Positions 26,743 to 38,656 of a stretch of 64,000 nt of DNA are shown in pieces (the stretch's first letter is position 1; each line of letters opens with the position of its first letter). Source of the stretch: Siphlonurus alternatus (taxonomy: Eukaryota; Arthropoda; Insecta; Ephemeroptera; Siphlonuridae); assembly GCA_949825025.1 (NCBI GenBank), contig OX463778.1, forward strand, positions 39,633,194 through 39,697,193, written 5' to 3'. The notes below the pieces were generated by a model that saw only the letters and a list, made by a program, of their open reading frames with translations, did no database searches and was not told where the DNA came from. A program made the translations under genes and the position numbers.

Positions 26743-29700
26743 TATACAGTAGCTCCCATTTCTGTTCTCAGCATTGTATCATCACTAAAAGGTTTAGTTT
26801 CATACGATCAATCATTATAAGTCAACAAGAGCATCGTCCCTCCTCGGTAAATAACTCCAAATTGCAATGCGTCTTTGATTGCAGCTCTCAAGCAATAGAA
26901 AAGGGTGATGTTATATAAAAAAAATTAAGTGAGCAGTTCTTCTCAGGCATATAGTCTTAATGTCAATATTTATTTACTTTTAGATTAACAATATTATATG
27001 TTTTAGAGTCAATATTTGCTTTTACTACATTATATTGTTATTAGTTATTATATTATACACCATAAAGTAATAATAATCTCTTAACTAATAATAATAATAA
27101 TAATATTTTTCCTGATCCATTATAACATAACTGTGTTTATAAGCTTATAATGCATTTTGATTTACGTGGGACCCTTCTCACATAATAATAAAGTACCGTA
27201 TCGCACATTCTCTTAAATCCAAACTATACTATAATAATATATTATTTACAATAATATTTTACTGTCTTCTTCATAATAAAAAACTAAAATAGAATTATGT
27301 TTATATTTGATAAAGATTTATTTCAACCCTTGTCTTATTGTTACGCAACTGTTACAATAATAAACAGATTGTTATAAAACGCGTAAGTCTTTATTGTTGG
27401 TGGCTCGTCATGATAAACATAGCTTGGCAGCAACGTATCGTGACCGTCAAGTCACGTTCATTGCGGGCGGGTTCACGGTGCCATGGGAATCATGCAGCTA
27501 CCGCACACCATAAGAATACAAAACGATAACCAAATAATAAGGCCATATTATAACCCCATGAATTCGCAATATATTATTATATAAATAAAAAATTATATTG
27601 ACCTCTTACAGTAATAAAATTTAATTGATGGATTTGGTTGAATTCTATATTTTTTACAATGTACTTTAAAAGAATAATCATTATCTTTATAATAATGCGA
27701 GAATTATGATATTTAATGAAGTGGATAGAATGAATATAGTGCAAGTGAAAATTATAACTTTTTCTTCATAGCCCATGTTAATAAATTGTTTGTCAGTGTT
27801 TGAAAGCTCACAATTCGATTGTTGAGTGGCCAGCAGTGTGATTTCTAAACTGATGGCCTTCTCTCGGCGCTTGTTTGTTGGTGACTCGGAAGATGGGAGC
27901 CAAGCCAGCCGCTCAGGGTTGCTTGGAGAACAACACTCTCCAGCTTTTTTTCATTCAATTAGCCAACATTTCGTTAGCCTCAGATATAGCTACATGAATC
28001 AAGGAATGCCTACGGTCAGCCTACCCAGATCGTTTGGTTTTAATTGATTTAATAAATTGAAATTGAAAGTTACACAGCATCTTAATTTGGTGAATGCAAA
28101 CTTTTCCTATAATAATTTTATGGCATTTAAAAAGTTGTTTAAGCCCATAAGCTATATAAGTAGCTATTAAAGCAAATGTACCTTGAGGACTACTACAATG
28201 ACTCTAAATCTGGTATTATAGTGCTGGAAGGCTCTCTACTTTAGCGTGAGGGAGATCCACGCCCATCAGGAAAACGTCGTAGCTGGATAAAAAGATCGGC
28301 AGCAAGTACGCCTTAAAATGTGACGGGAGCCTTTCGTTTTAACAGATCCGGTTTTAACTTCATGGTCATTCGCCTCCCCAAGAAAATTTGTGAACACGGT
28401 TTTAATATAATCTTATTTTATATGAATTTTAAAGATAAGAAGTAAAAACAATGGACATCTTATAGTGTTCAATAAAATAATAAATACGAACATTGTTTAT
28501 GTATATAATAATGAAATAAAAAACATGATCCTAGGACAAAGTGTAATTATAAATACCATCAATTTGATAATGTAAACACTAATTATACTCTCATTACGTC
28601 AATGCATAAATAATAAACGTGAAAAAATTGTGTTAATGTTCAGAAATTAAAATGTAATTAGCAATTTTGATTTTATTTATATTTAAATTGTTGTTATAAT
28701 TCTGACGTCAATTTATCATATATAAAAAAATATAAGCAAATTTTGATGTAGTTTGCTTGAAGCTACGACGTCATTGTGATAACGCACGACTAAATAAATA
28801 TTTGCTTGGGGTTTGCGGCTTATATAACCTAAGCTTGTTGACATAACCGATGACATTGCTGCTGAGGTGCAGCAGCATAAAGGAATATTGTCACCACCTT
28901 GTGACATCACATGTGAGAAAATTCATGACCTTTGCTTTAAATTGACGCAACGTCGCTAGAAAGTGAACAATAGTTTTTTTTTTTAAAAAATCCTCTTGCA
29001 TAATGTTTTTTAGTGGAGAGACTATAAACTAAACACTTAAGTATGATATGTGAAAAAATATTATATATACTATTTCAAGGTTATTTAATATACTAATATG
29101 GACCGTGACCTTTTCGAAGATCAATATATATATGAATTTAGCCGTAGGGACATTATTGTATATAACCAAGGCAAGATATCTCACATATTATGATGTGGGA
29201 GTAACGAACGATTGTTGCCTTACATGGTTGCAACAAGAGATATAAATTATCTAATACAGCAAGGACAAGAATGTTGAATGAAAAATTAAACATCATGGAT
29301 TAGATTTATTGTAACAAGAACATCATGTTGTAGGTTTTTTACTTTTGAAATAAAAACTCGGATCATGTAGTATACCTTGAAATAAATATAGAAAATTTAA
29401 ATAAGGAAGTAATTTTTATTAATTATATACACCGTTTTTGTTTCTTTTCGTGTGTATAACCTAGACAGATTAAAAAATAAGAGATAACAAAATTTACCGC
29501 ATAATGATAAAATTATAATACTTTTTGTGTAACTCATGTGTGAGCTTTTTAACCTAAACACAATGGTGTTACTTCGTATATATCTATTGTTTTATCATGT
29601 GTGGAGCGTGCCTCATAACAAAACAAAAAAAAAAACTCCCGTATAATATTCCAAGGCAAAGTTTCCCCCCTAAATAAATTGTTACACATGATGACGTCAC

Positions 29701-31236
29701 GTCCTCAGTTTATTGTGGTGAAGCGTAGATAGATACTGCTACGTCGTAACACCACATTAGAGTTCTGCTTACCGTACCTCCTACCCATAGCGGCAGATTC
29801 GTGCTATCATTAAAATAGACCGCCCTCATCATTTTTAGACATAATTTTATTGTTTGAACCACATACTGTGCGTAGTCGTGATTCACGTGATACGGGTCAA
29901 TATTCACGTTAAATGTCGCATAAAGATACAAAATGTAGTCTAGTGAATTTTATCCTTTTAATTTCCTTGTGTAAAAACCCTCTCAGCCTCTCAGGTGATG
30001 CACGTTTTCCTATATGGATTTTTTTTTTTTTTTTTTTTTTTATAAGTAACAACATGAAATAAACATAAGATAAAGACCTCTGTGTTTTTACTATGTAAGT
30101 TTTTAGTAACAGTTTTAATGACGTGTTTTTTTATTTAAAAAAATCAATGTTTATATAAAAAAATATGTCTTTGTACTTTATATTTATGAAAAAAAGATGC
30201 AAAACTTGACATACAAATTTCAAGAACGCTATTTATAAATAAAAAAAAAAAAATATGTATTTTTTATTAAAATAAATTTTCACGACAAAGTCGTCCTATT
30301 TTAGTAAGCTAATAAATCATTGTGTATAGTATAAAAGCTAACACACGCAATCTGGCAAAAGCAAGCGATGTTCTTTAACTCCACGACAGTTCAAAGTATT
30401 TCGAGATGATATACGAGCAAAACGCGATGGTTTTCTTACAAATTTGTTCGAGCACCAGTTTTCCTTGATAACGTCTTGGGAATCTCCTTTCTCCTCGTAT
30501 CTTGTCGTGCCCTCTCTCCAAGGCGTCTCATTGGTCCAGCACGGTCACCAGAGACACTGTGACGTCATCAAGTGCGTACGTTAGTAATGAGAAAAATCTC
30601 CCGCTCGATTGCGATCTTTATACGCGTCGTTCTCTCTGTCTGAGCCCACGCGATACGTCATTCTCAAGGACATTATATCAATCAATCAGCAATGTCGATC
30701 GTCGTCTTAATATTCGCACACTTTTTAATAGCTTTGATTAATCGTAATTGGTTCAGTGTAAATTTTTGATACCGGTATTATTGATATATTAAGAAAATAT
30801 CGGACATGCAGGAAAAGGAAAACAGAGCTTGGAAAATCCCGCATATACAGCATATAATAATAAAATCTCATTTTATGATCATAATAATTTTTAATTTGCT
30901 GTTTCAGTCATTGTACTTTATATTACGCTCTTTTTGTTGATGTTTTTTAAATATTCAGAATCGCATGACAGAGTGTAAATATCTTGTATTTAAATAATAT
31001 TTTTTAAAGATTTTGTGCGTGCACATGCATAAATTATAAAAGAAAACTGTATATTTAATATTTATTTATGCTACATTTATTGAATCCAATATTTTATATT
31101 TAATGATAGCTTTTCAATATTCTCTCTTTTGCACGGTAAAATGGTAAATATTATAATAAAAATGAAACATCATTGCATAAATAATTATTATTTATTCAGT
31201 TAAGTCAAAATCAAGCAATTACGTTATCATTCAGGC
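26743..31236. other. MOB2 intron 1 segment with CRE sites
   Basis: A/T-rich with many short homopolymers, including a T run of about 21 at 30020-30040. Perfect TGACGTCA sites lie at 28703-28710, 29692-29699 and 30560-30567. A minus-strand frame at 29710-29931 (containing LPLWVGGTVSRTL) has no upstream ATG at its start and no known motif. No gene is called. Confidence 0.45.
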
Positions 31237-31395
31237 ATGAAAAATAACAAAATCAACAATAGCATCTGCAAGTTAAGTAGAATGGGATCTAGGATCCACG
31301 CACTAACTATTTTCCACCTGTCAAATCTATTATTAGTTCTTATAAATTCCACTACTAGATTGAAGCGCTACTGTCGATGTGGCGGCAGGATTTGG

Positions 31396-31648
31396 ATGCC
31401 CTCCTCCTTCTCAACGGCTGCTGACGCTCCCTCCTCCCACCGCGAGTTTAGTCGTTGTGTGTCTGCACGAGCGTTGGTTACGAGCTCCGTGCATGTCACA
31501 CTATCTCTTATCAATTGGATTATCGTGTGTGTGAGTTGGTGGTGTTCAGCACGTGTGATTGTTTGTTGGTGCTCATCACCTTTGACTTCTAGTGCAGTGG
31601 TGCACAAGCCAGAATGTAACTGACGTGATTGTTGTACCCTGTGACGTT
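31396..31648 (+). promoter_or_regulatory. GC-richer leader of exon 1c with uORFs
   Basis: Composition rises from about 31370, consistent with a promoter and leader. TTATAAATT at about 31339-31347 is a weak TATA-like word, and a CACGTG lies at 31550-31555. An in-frame TGA at 31583-31585 precedes the main frame. A start-stop element (ATGTAA, 31614-31619) sits 29 bases before the main ATG at 31649. If transcription starts far enough upstream, a 75-codon uORF beginning MPSSFSTAAD (31396) also ends 25 bases before the main start. Confidence 0.4.
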
Positions 31649-31767
31649 ATGTGGGAAGATTTAAGACCAGGAGGATTAGGGCTTGTGCCCGAGAAAGTGG
31701 GTGGATTACTTACAGGATTTGCAAAACATCTTCAGGATGTATTACTCGCGTTATGCCCAACTTCAAG
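31649..31767 (+). CDS. MOB2 alternative first coding exon 1c
   Basis: This exon encodes 39 residues starting MWEDLRPGGLGLVPEK and ending in a Leu-rich stretch (HLQDVLLALCPTS), joined to the shared core through a split AGG codon (...PTS-R-KARRKDK). The donor is AAG|GTATGA at 31768 and leaves two bases, the phase needed at 40736. ATG 31649 is the first ATG in this frame after the stop at 31583 and has G at -3. The predicted isoform is about 330 aa. The amphipathic Leu-rich segment could be a short helix; its function is unknown. Confidence rests on phase, donor and coding-like sequence. Confidence 0.6.
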
Positions 31768-31989
31768 GTATGAAAAGTATTCATATATTATAATGAAACT
31801 TTTAGAGCGTACACTAAAATTAAAAATTATTTGTCCTAGATTTTTTTTTTTTGGTTTTTAATAAAATTTCAAACGGTGGTTTGTGTGTTAATGTTTTTAT
31901 TATAGTACGGTATATCATGTAATTCAATGTATCTTTGTTATATTTAGAAGTATTTATTTCTATAATTATAACGCAAATTCTGTATCAAT

Positions 31990-32110
31990 AGGCCTGTTCG
32001 TAAACCCTGCTCGGTGTACACTTTCTGCACCCAATCGACCTTATATTGCATGTACATAAGGTCGATTGGGTGCAGAAAGTGTACACCGAGCAGGGTTTAC
32101 GAACAGGCCT
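31990..32110. repeat. Near-perfect hairpin element C
   Basis: Arms of about 55 bp starting GGCCTGTTCGTAAACCC are exact reverse complements across a short loop (ATTGCATGTAC, about 32044-32054). The identity of the arms implies a recent insertion or active correction. It lies about 220 bases downstream of exon 1c. No coding capacity, and no certain target-site duplication (flanks ATA and TTA). Confidence 0.8.
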
Positions 32111-32628
32111 TAAATGTCAATGGCAAATTAAAACAACTTAAAAAAAAAAAATGCAAACAGCAGCTCTTGCTACCGTGCCTGCTGCAAATGTTATTGTTGA
32201 AGTTAACAATGTTTGGTCTACAATGCTTATGTAATGACAATGACTGACTTCGAATAGTTACTATTTGCTTTTGTTGTCTAAATCCGTACCCACAACAAGG
32301 TTAATTCTTACGTATCTACAGTTAATTGTTGTTACTGTTTAAATAACAATGTAACTATTTTCATGTAATTTACAGTATTGTCATTCAAGGACTTAAATCG
32401 TGTCGTTTCTGTTTGATCAATTAAGCAAGTAATTAACACAGTACATTAAAGTACAAATCTAACACAGTAGGCTGGTCTTTATTTAATTTACTTTCATTGT
32501 CATACGAGGGAAAGCCTGCGCATGGCTAGAATTTAACTCAGTCTGGCTGGTTGTCCTGTAATAACTCCTCAACTTTGTTTAAGTTTCCCTTCACTGATGT
32601 GTACGTAATTGATTTATGGGGAAAGTGA
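32111..32628. other. MOB2 intron 1, short A/T-rich gap
   Basis: Nothing recognisable between the hairpin element and MITE copy 2. Confidence 0.5.
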
Positions 32629-32983
32629 TTAAGGGTAAGGTAACGCCACCAATGTTAAAAAAAATCCCTCTCACAAAAATTCTGAAAAAAATTTAAAATG
32701 TTCTCCTCTACACCCCCTATCAGTAGCTAAAATATCAGGTATACAAATACGATCTAGTTTTTGAGTTATGAATTTTTAAAGTTGACCAGTTTAACATGGG
32801 AGTTTCATTTCTCCATGTTAAAGTAGTCAACTTTAAAATTTTATAACTCAAAAACTAGATCGTATTTGTATACCTGATATTTTAGGTACTGATAGGGGGT
32901 ATAGAGGAGAACATTTTAAATTTTTTTCAGAATTTTTGTGAGAGGGATTTTTTTTAACATTGGTGGCGTTACCTTACCCTTAA
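32629..32983. repeat. Foldback MITE-like element A, copy 2
   Basis: A 355-bp copy of the element at 6433-6788, with the same TTAAGGGTAAG termini and nearly complete self-complementarity. The two copies differ by scattered substitutions and small indels only, so they derive from one mobile family. Confidence 0.8.
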
Positions 32984-33508
32984 CGAGCAAAGTGACACGG
33001 CGGGATCGAAATTTTCATCGCGTGTTTAAATCTCCCACGTGACTTTGGAGTACCTCACCCCCCGTAAGCGACCCCTGCAAGAGTGGAGGTCAAGTCTTGT
33101 TAAATGGGAGCCATCAAAATCATCTAAATCGTAACTCATCCGAATGAAAATACCTGTTTTTTCTACAGTAATTACAAGTTTTTTTTTTGTAAATCTAGCC
33201 AGATCATCGACGCTAATTGTAAGTGTGTAAATCTACATTATACGTTTTACATGCATTACATGTTTCGTGTTTTATGAAAAAAATAATATGCACGTCAGTA
33301 AAAATTCAGTAATATGCCATGAGGTATTAACATGGCGTGATTGAGGGGTATAGAAAACAATTTTAATTAATTCGTTTTTTTTTTTTCATATATAAAGAGG
33401 TTTTTATTTTTTTTTTTTTTCTCTCTCCTAAATTACTAGCGTCGTCAAACAATTAATATTCGCCAAATCGGAATTCTATTTCCACAACGTTACGCAACTT
33501 CCTCTATA

Positions 33509-33706
33509 TCATATACGCATTAGTCGTTCTCTTCCACACCCTGAAATGTAGTTCTCCGAAGAGGCTCTTTGCAGTTTAAACGAAACATACGCTGAACATA
33601 CGACATGCAGCCGCGGGCGCTCTCGGAGTACTTTGCGTGCATTCGGCTCTCCACTCGGTGCTTCGTGTTTTATTATTTTGACGGTTTGACTCCCAAGTAA
33701 TTGCAT
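33509..33706 (-). CDS. Unrecognised 65-aa ORF on the minus strand
   Basis: An ATG-initiated frame starting MQLLGSQTVKIIKHEAPSGE lies in a GC-richer patch and has a basic, mixed composition that looks coding-like. I recognise no family. No splice sites or promoter are evident, and the patch adjoins the GC-rich transposon-like block at 33745. It may be a decayed exon, a transposon remnant or chance. Confidence 0.15.
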   Translation of the reverse strand: MQLLGSQTVKIIKHEAPSGEPNARKVLRERPRLHVVCSAYVSFKLQRASSENYISGCGRERLMRI

Positions 33707-33744
33707 TGAGTTACAGCACGGAAACCCCCCTTATTACACTGTAC

Positions 33745-33944
33745 AGTCTGCAATTATAGCTTAATTTTTTAGACCCGGCCCTGTGAAATCTTCTCAGCGC
33801 GGCCCGGAACAGCCCGTGTTAATGAAAACAAAAAAAAAACATTAAAAATTCGAAGTATAGCTAGGCCCTGTCCGGGCCCGTTGCAGACTGCTGATGACCG
33901 GCCCACGGGCCAGGCCCGGCCGGGCCCTTGCAGATCTCTACCTG
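33745..33944. mobile_element. GC-rich hAT-like non-autonomous fragment
   Basis: A block packed with GGCCCGG-type words. Its right end on the minus strand reads CAGGTAGAGATCTGCAAGGG, resembling hAT terminal repeats, which begin with CAG. The left end begins CAGTCTGCAA, weakly matching. The sharp switch from A/T-rich flanks to over 60% G+C supports an inserted element. No transposase is present. Assignment to hAT is inference from the terminal word. Confidence 0.4.
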
Positions 33945-34970
33945 TAATATATATAAAAAAAATAGTTGATTTATTTATAAAATCTAAACGTGTAACGATT
34001 TTTGAAACAAAAATTTCTGTTGGTTGTACATAAAAAATTTGAATGATTCATTAAAAGCAGCGGTGGGTCTAACATTTCAATGGCATATCATTGATCAAAG
34101 CGAGGAGATGACGCCAAAGGTATCATCTACCTGCGTTCCTCATATAAACTCACCTTGATCGGACCATACGTGATAATATGTTATTAAGCCAGTGGAAGTG
34201 CAAGATGCACTGGATCAAACTATAATATTACAGTATCCCCTATTGTTGTTCATGCATGTATAAAGGCGGGATGAATTTCAATATATTATAGATATTGATC
34301 TTTCAGTCAACGAAGAAAGCTCTCTTTGATGATGCATATCTTATTACAATGTTTAAATAATTGCATCCAATTTAAATAATTACATCTAGTTACTCTGGAA
34401 ATTATTCACAGAGAAAGTTTTTTTTCTTCGTCCCGTCATTCTATTGTTTGGAATTCACTTTTGTTATTTATTAACTTTTGCCCTACAGACTTTCCAAATA
34501 AAGGTATATAATACATATCTATGTATAATTTTTATTATAAGCAATAAATTATAATGCCTTAGAGCAATTTAAAACTGCATGCATGTTTATAATGACCGAG
34601 ATTGTTATATATATTTGCTTCACAATAAAAAATTATTCTTGACTGCTCTAAATATATTATATTGTTTTCACTGGATACTATAAAAAAAACACAAACCAAA
34701 ATCTATGGGAGACGATTTATTCTGTCTAAAGATTAGAAAGAGACTGATGAAAAATGTGAAATTCTCAAAACGTCGCTATTGTTTGACAAAAAACGTGATG
34801 AAAAAGTTAGACGCATGATCACAATCATCATTGTTTAGGAAAGTTTTGGTTTTATGTTATAGACACGTTTTTATTGTACGTATAATATAATATAATATAT
34901 TTTGAAACCTCTGATCTGTGTTGTAAGTTTTGCGTGCAGTCGTGCAATGATGCAATGCAAGTGCACATGC

Positions 34971-34984
34971 ACGTGACGTCACGA
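34971..34984. promoter_or_regulatory. Overlapping E-box and CRE sites
   Basis: ACGTGACGTCACG contains a perfect TGACGTCA at 34974-34981, directly overlapping a CACGTG E-box at 34970-34975. It sits in a GC-richer patch (about 34930-35060). Adjacent bHLH and bZIP sites of this kind are typical of enhancers or promoters, but no transcript start is visible. Confidence 0.35.
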
Positions 34985-35059
34985 GGGCACGCTTCGTGCT
35001 GCAGGTGTGTACCAAGTAGCCGCTGCTGGCCGACCCCGTTACCGCCACTAACTAACTGT

Positions 35060-37028
35060 CCGGCGTACTTGCGAGCATAATAACACTATTATAGGACAAG
35101 AGCCATTTCGCATCGAGGCTATTACAGTTCTCAATACGTGACTTCTCCTTCGACTGAGTTGAAATTATATTAAGAAAATTATTCGTAGAATTGTCGCTGA
35201 ATTAATAAAACATTATACTAAAATTTATTCAAACTACATGGTAAAAATGAAAAATAATGTTATTATACCTAGTTTCCTTTTTTTAACTTATACCGGAGAA
35301 AATTTACAAAGTAATTGCATTTCATTGAAAGGTAATTTTATTATTCGTCACATGAATGTAATAAATTGATAGAACTACTATTATTAATGAACTTTTTAAT
35401 ATTGCTATAGCATAAAAAGCTATTACGTTAAAAGTATGGTAGATTTTTTTTTTTTTTTTTTTAATGTACTAGGTGCAGAACTAGGTACGGTAGATATAGA
35501 AGAGGAATATGATGCAATGGCCTTGTTTCATGTAGCAATCATATTATAGAGATGCATTGCAGCTATAGGCAGTCTGACCTGGTTAATGTGTACCTTATAC
35601 TGGTCCAATGTTATAGCTTTTTACCTGTGCTCTCTCAGAACCACCTACATTCGTTTTATATTTACACGACACAACTAAATGTAATATTTCAATCTGCACC
35701 AAAAATATAACAGATCACGTTTTTGTAATAAAGACCCACCCAACAAAAAATTAGAATGTATATTTTTTTTATTTTAATCTGTATATGTATACATCGTCCT
35801 TGAATTTATATTGAACATTAATAACAAAAATGTTGAAAACAGATTTTATATACAAAGAGATCTGTTCATTTGAACTAACATGTTGCGATTGTTAATTATT
35901 TATTATTTTTGTATTGTATTTTGCCACTGGCTATAAAGTTGTGGTATAGCTTTACATCGATGTACTAACGATCGTTTAGTACCAACTTTAGAAGTTGCAT
36001 GTCTGCTTAAGTTTTTTTTCATTCGTGATTGATCGTTATTGATTCCTTACTGCTATATATTGAGATAGACGATTTTACTTTAATACCAAGGTAAGTGCTT
36101 CGTTCTATAATGTGTTATACTCCAAGGTTGATCATCAGGGTATAGCAAATAAAGTTTCAAGGAAAGAGAAATGGTACTTTTTAACTTGTGGTTAATTTAT
36201 AGTTGCGGAAGACAACAACTTTACTTCTTTTGTTTACAGACAAATGTATTTTATAATGTAATACCGGATCAGGTAAATATAACAAAAGAAGAGCGGTGAA
36301 ACTTGATCATGGAGATAATTTGATGTCTGAACTACTACTGTTATTTTCCTGCGAGTGCAGCCGCGGCTCTTGTCACAAAGAAGGCTACTTGTTATACTAT
36401 TCTCTTACCACTCACACACGACCAGTTTTATTCGAGTAATTCTCTCTAGAACGGACGAACAAGCTGCTTCCTCTTGACAAAACTTGCCACAGAACATGTC
36501 ACTTTTTTATTCTTTGTAATAAAAAAAAAGAAACAAAACAAATACCCATACTGGTTTTATATAAATCGAGTTCATTCACTTAATGGTAGCAGACTTGCCA
36601 TTGTTCTTTGATTTGGTGTGCGTGTTGCTGATGTTTTCTTGTCGGTCATCACAAAGTCACTATCTTCTCGCTCGTTACACCTTTCTATCTCAGAAATTAT
36701 AATCATGTTATTAGAATCTTGTATTGTGTCGTAACAAATTGAAAATTATCTATATTATGCTGGAATGAATGAATTTATGCGTGAATATAATTTTTAATAT
36801 TACATCTTTGTTGTTTTAAAGCATGTCTTTAATTCCGTTAGTTTGTAATCTTCGTGCATAACATTTCCCTTCTCTTTAGTTTCGACTGAGCAGTATGCAT
36901 CAGGCCCGGGCGTGGTTGAGATGCAATAATGAGGCATTGTTGCGTCGTGAGGTGTGTCTCCACCATGCGACTCGTGCATGACCGTTTTAAATTTCCCGCC
37001 AGCGTGAGGGGTTGCTGACCTCGCCCTT
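35060..37028. other. MOB2 intron 1 segment without supported gene
   Basis: A/T-rich with scattered short GC patches (about 36350-36480 and 36880-37030). No coding exon or RNA gene is evident. Confidence 0.5.
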
Positions 37029-37177
37029 ATGAAGGTGCTCAGACTGCATAGCAATAAGTCACATCTGGCAGGTGACCATGTAATGTATCACGTGATCATT
37101 GCCAAGTTGACGTTCAAATGTTCGCGCTTCTCCCGTGAGATGCATAAATATTACAGAATTACGACCAAGACGTGGAG
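37029..37177 (+). CDS. Possible further MOB2 first exon (weak)
   Basis: An ATG frame of 49 codons plus two bases (MKVLRLHSNKSHLAGDHVMY...) ends at AG|GTCAGT (37178), in the phase of the shared acceptor. It would read ...KTW-R-KARRKDK. The donor has a non-consensus C at +3. The sequence follows a GC-richer patch. A chance frame and phase match are quite possible. Confidence 0.18.
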
Positions 37178-38656
37178 GTCAGTTATATTGTATCTTGGGA
37201 AATTATTTAATTTATATGTCTGGAAGAAAATAATTTTATTTTAATTTGAAAATATGTAAATCTAATAAAAGTATTATTAAATTATAATTAATAATTATAA
37301 TTATTATAATAATTATAATAATTATTATAATTTCAGTATATGAAAAGGTTGAGATACAGAAATAAAAACGGGTAACACAAAATTGTACTAATATATTATT
37401 TAAAATTTTAATTTAATTAATTAATTTTAGAGTGTCAGATCGTAAATGACAGCATATCAATTTCATTTCAATATTGTGTGATGTATATTATATAAATAAT
37501 TAAATTCCTGCAAACACACTTATAATTGATTCAGGTATCACGCTTGGTTTATTTCCAGCATTGCTGCATGCATGAATGTAATAAAATTGTCCTGGTGGTA
37601 GACAGGCGGCAATGTGGAGTCTGAGCGCACGCTGATATCGCTATAGCGTGTCACCCAACTGTCAACACAATGATTACATTTATTTTGTGTGCTCCAAATA
37701 GGGCACCTTGAATAATTTAGAACTAAAGAAGAAGGAACAAAATCTAGATTATCTTTATCTTAAATGAGTTGAAATTATAATAATAATAAATGCGATGGCC
37801 CAAATCGGTGGTTTAAGACTGACGATGCATTTAAAATACATTGTTCCGTGTCAAGATTGTTTGGAGGACCTCTCAGTTATACGTAGTTTTATGACCCGTG
37901 ACCTTTGTGTGCACTCGTTGTCACTTCCTAGGGCAGCTAAGCGTGAGGCCTTCTATATAATGTATATTTAAATCCAGACTGCGAGTCGACGGTTATTGCT
38001 CTCATTTGCATACATACATCGCGAGCACTAGCAGCCAGCAAGTGAGCTCACTCACAACCTTGATAACCAGCCTATATAGCAAGCTCGTGTAAATAAGCAC
38101 CATTGTTCTCCAACGTCCGCGAAATTCAACACTGCATGGAAAAACGGAACTGCTCTGTTTTAAATGAAAGCTGTACGTCATTTATTATATACTTCTGATG
38201 TAGGTTTCATTGTTTGTCTATTTAAATAAGTTACAATTGATGCAGTACTAGAACTTTTTGTTTTATACATTGTATTCTCATAGAAAGTGAAATTTTTTTT
38301 ATTACTATTATAATGATATTACATTGAAACTTCACTCTCTCGGCCCACGGCAATGTCGACACTGACTTGCTTTGTCGAAGATGCTGCAGTGTGTGATCTG
38401 TAGGTCAGTGTGCCGACTAAACACCCACCACGACACAAACATCGTAAATCTTACTGTAACGGAAATAGGATCTTGACACCGAGAAGTTTTCTTCATAAAT
38501 ACTTTCATGTCATTTTTATGTGTTTTTTGAAATGTGTAAAAAAAAAATTGCAGAAGATTTAATGTTTATCATGCATATATTGCGGCATCTGTGACAGTAT
38601 TTTATATATAGCAGAGTAAAAAGAAGACAGAAAGAAAAAACTGGGGCTTACACTGA
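37178..38656. other. MOB2 intron 1 segment without supported gene
   Basis: A/T-rich DNA, including an ATTATAAT-type low-complexity stretch at 37265-37335. A palindromic GTGAGCTCAC lies near 38042. Nothing else supportable. Confidence 0.5.
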
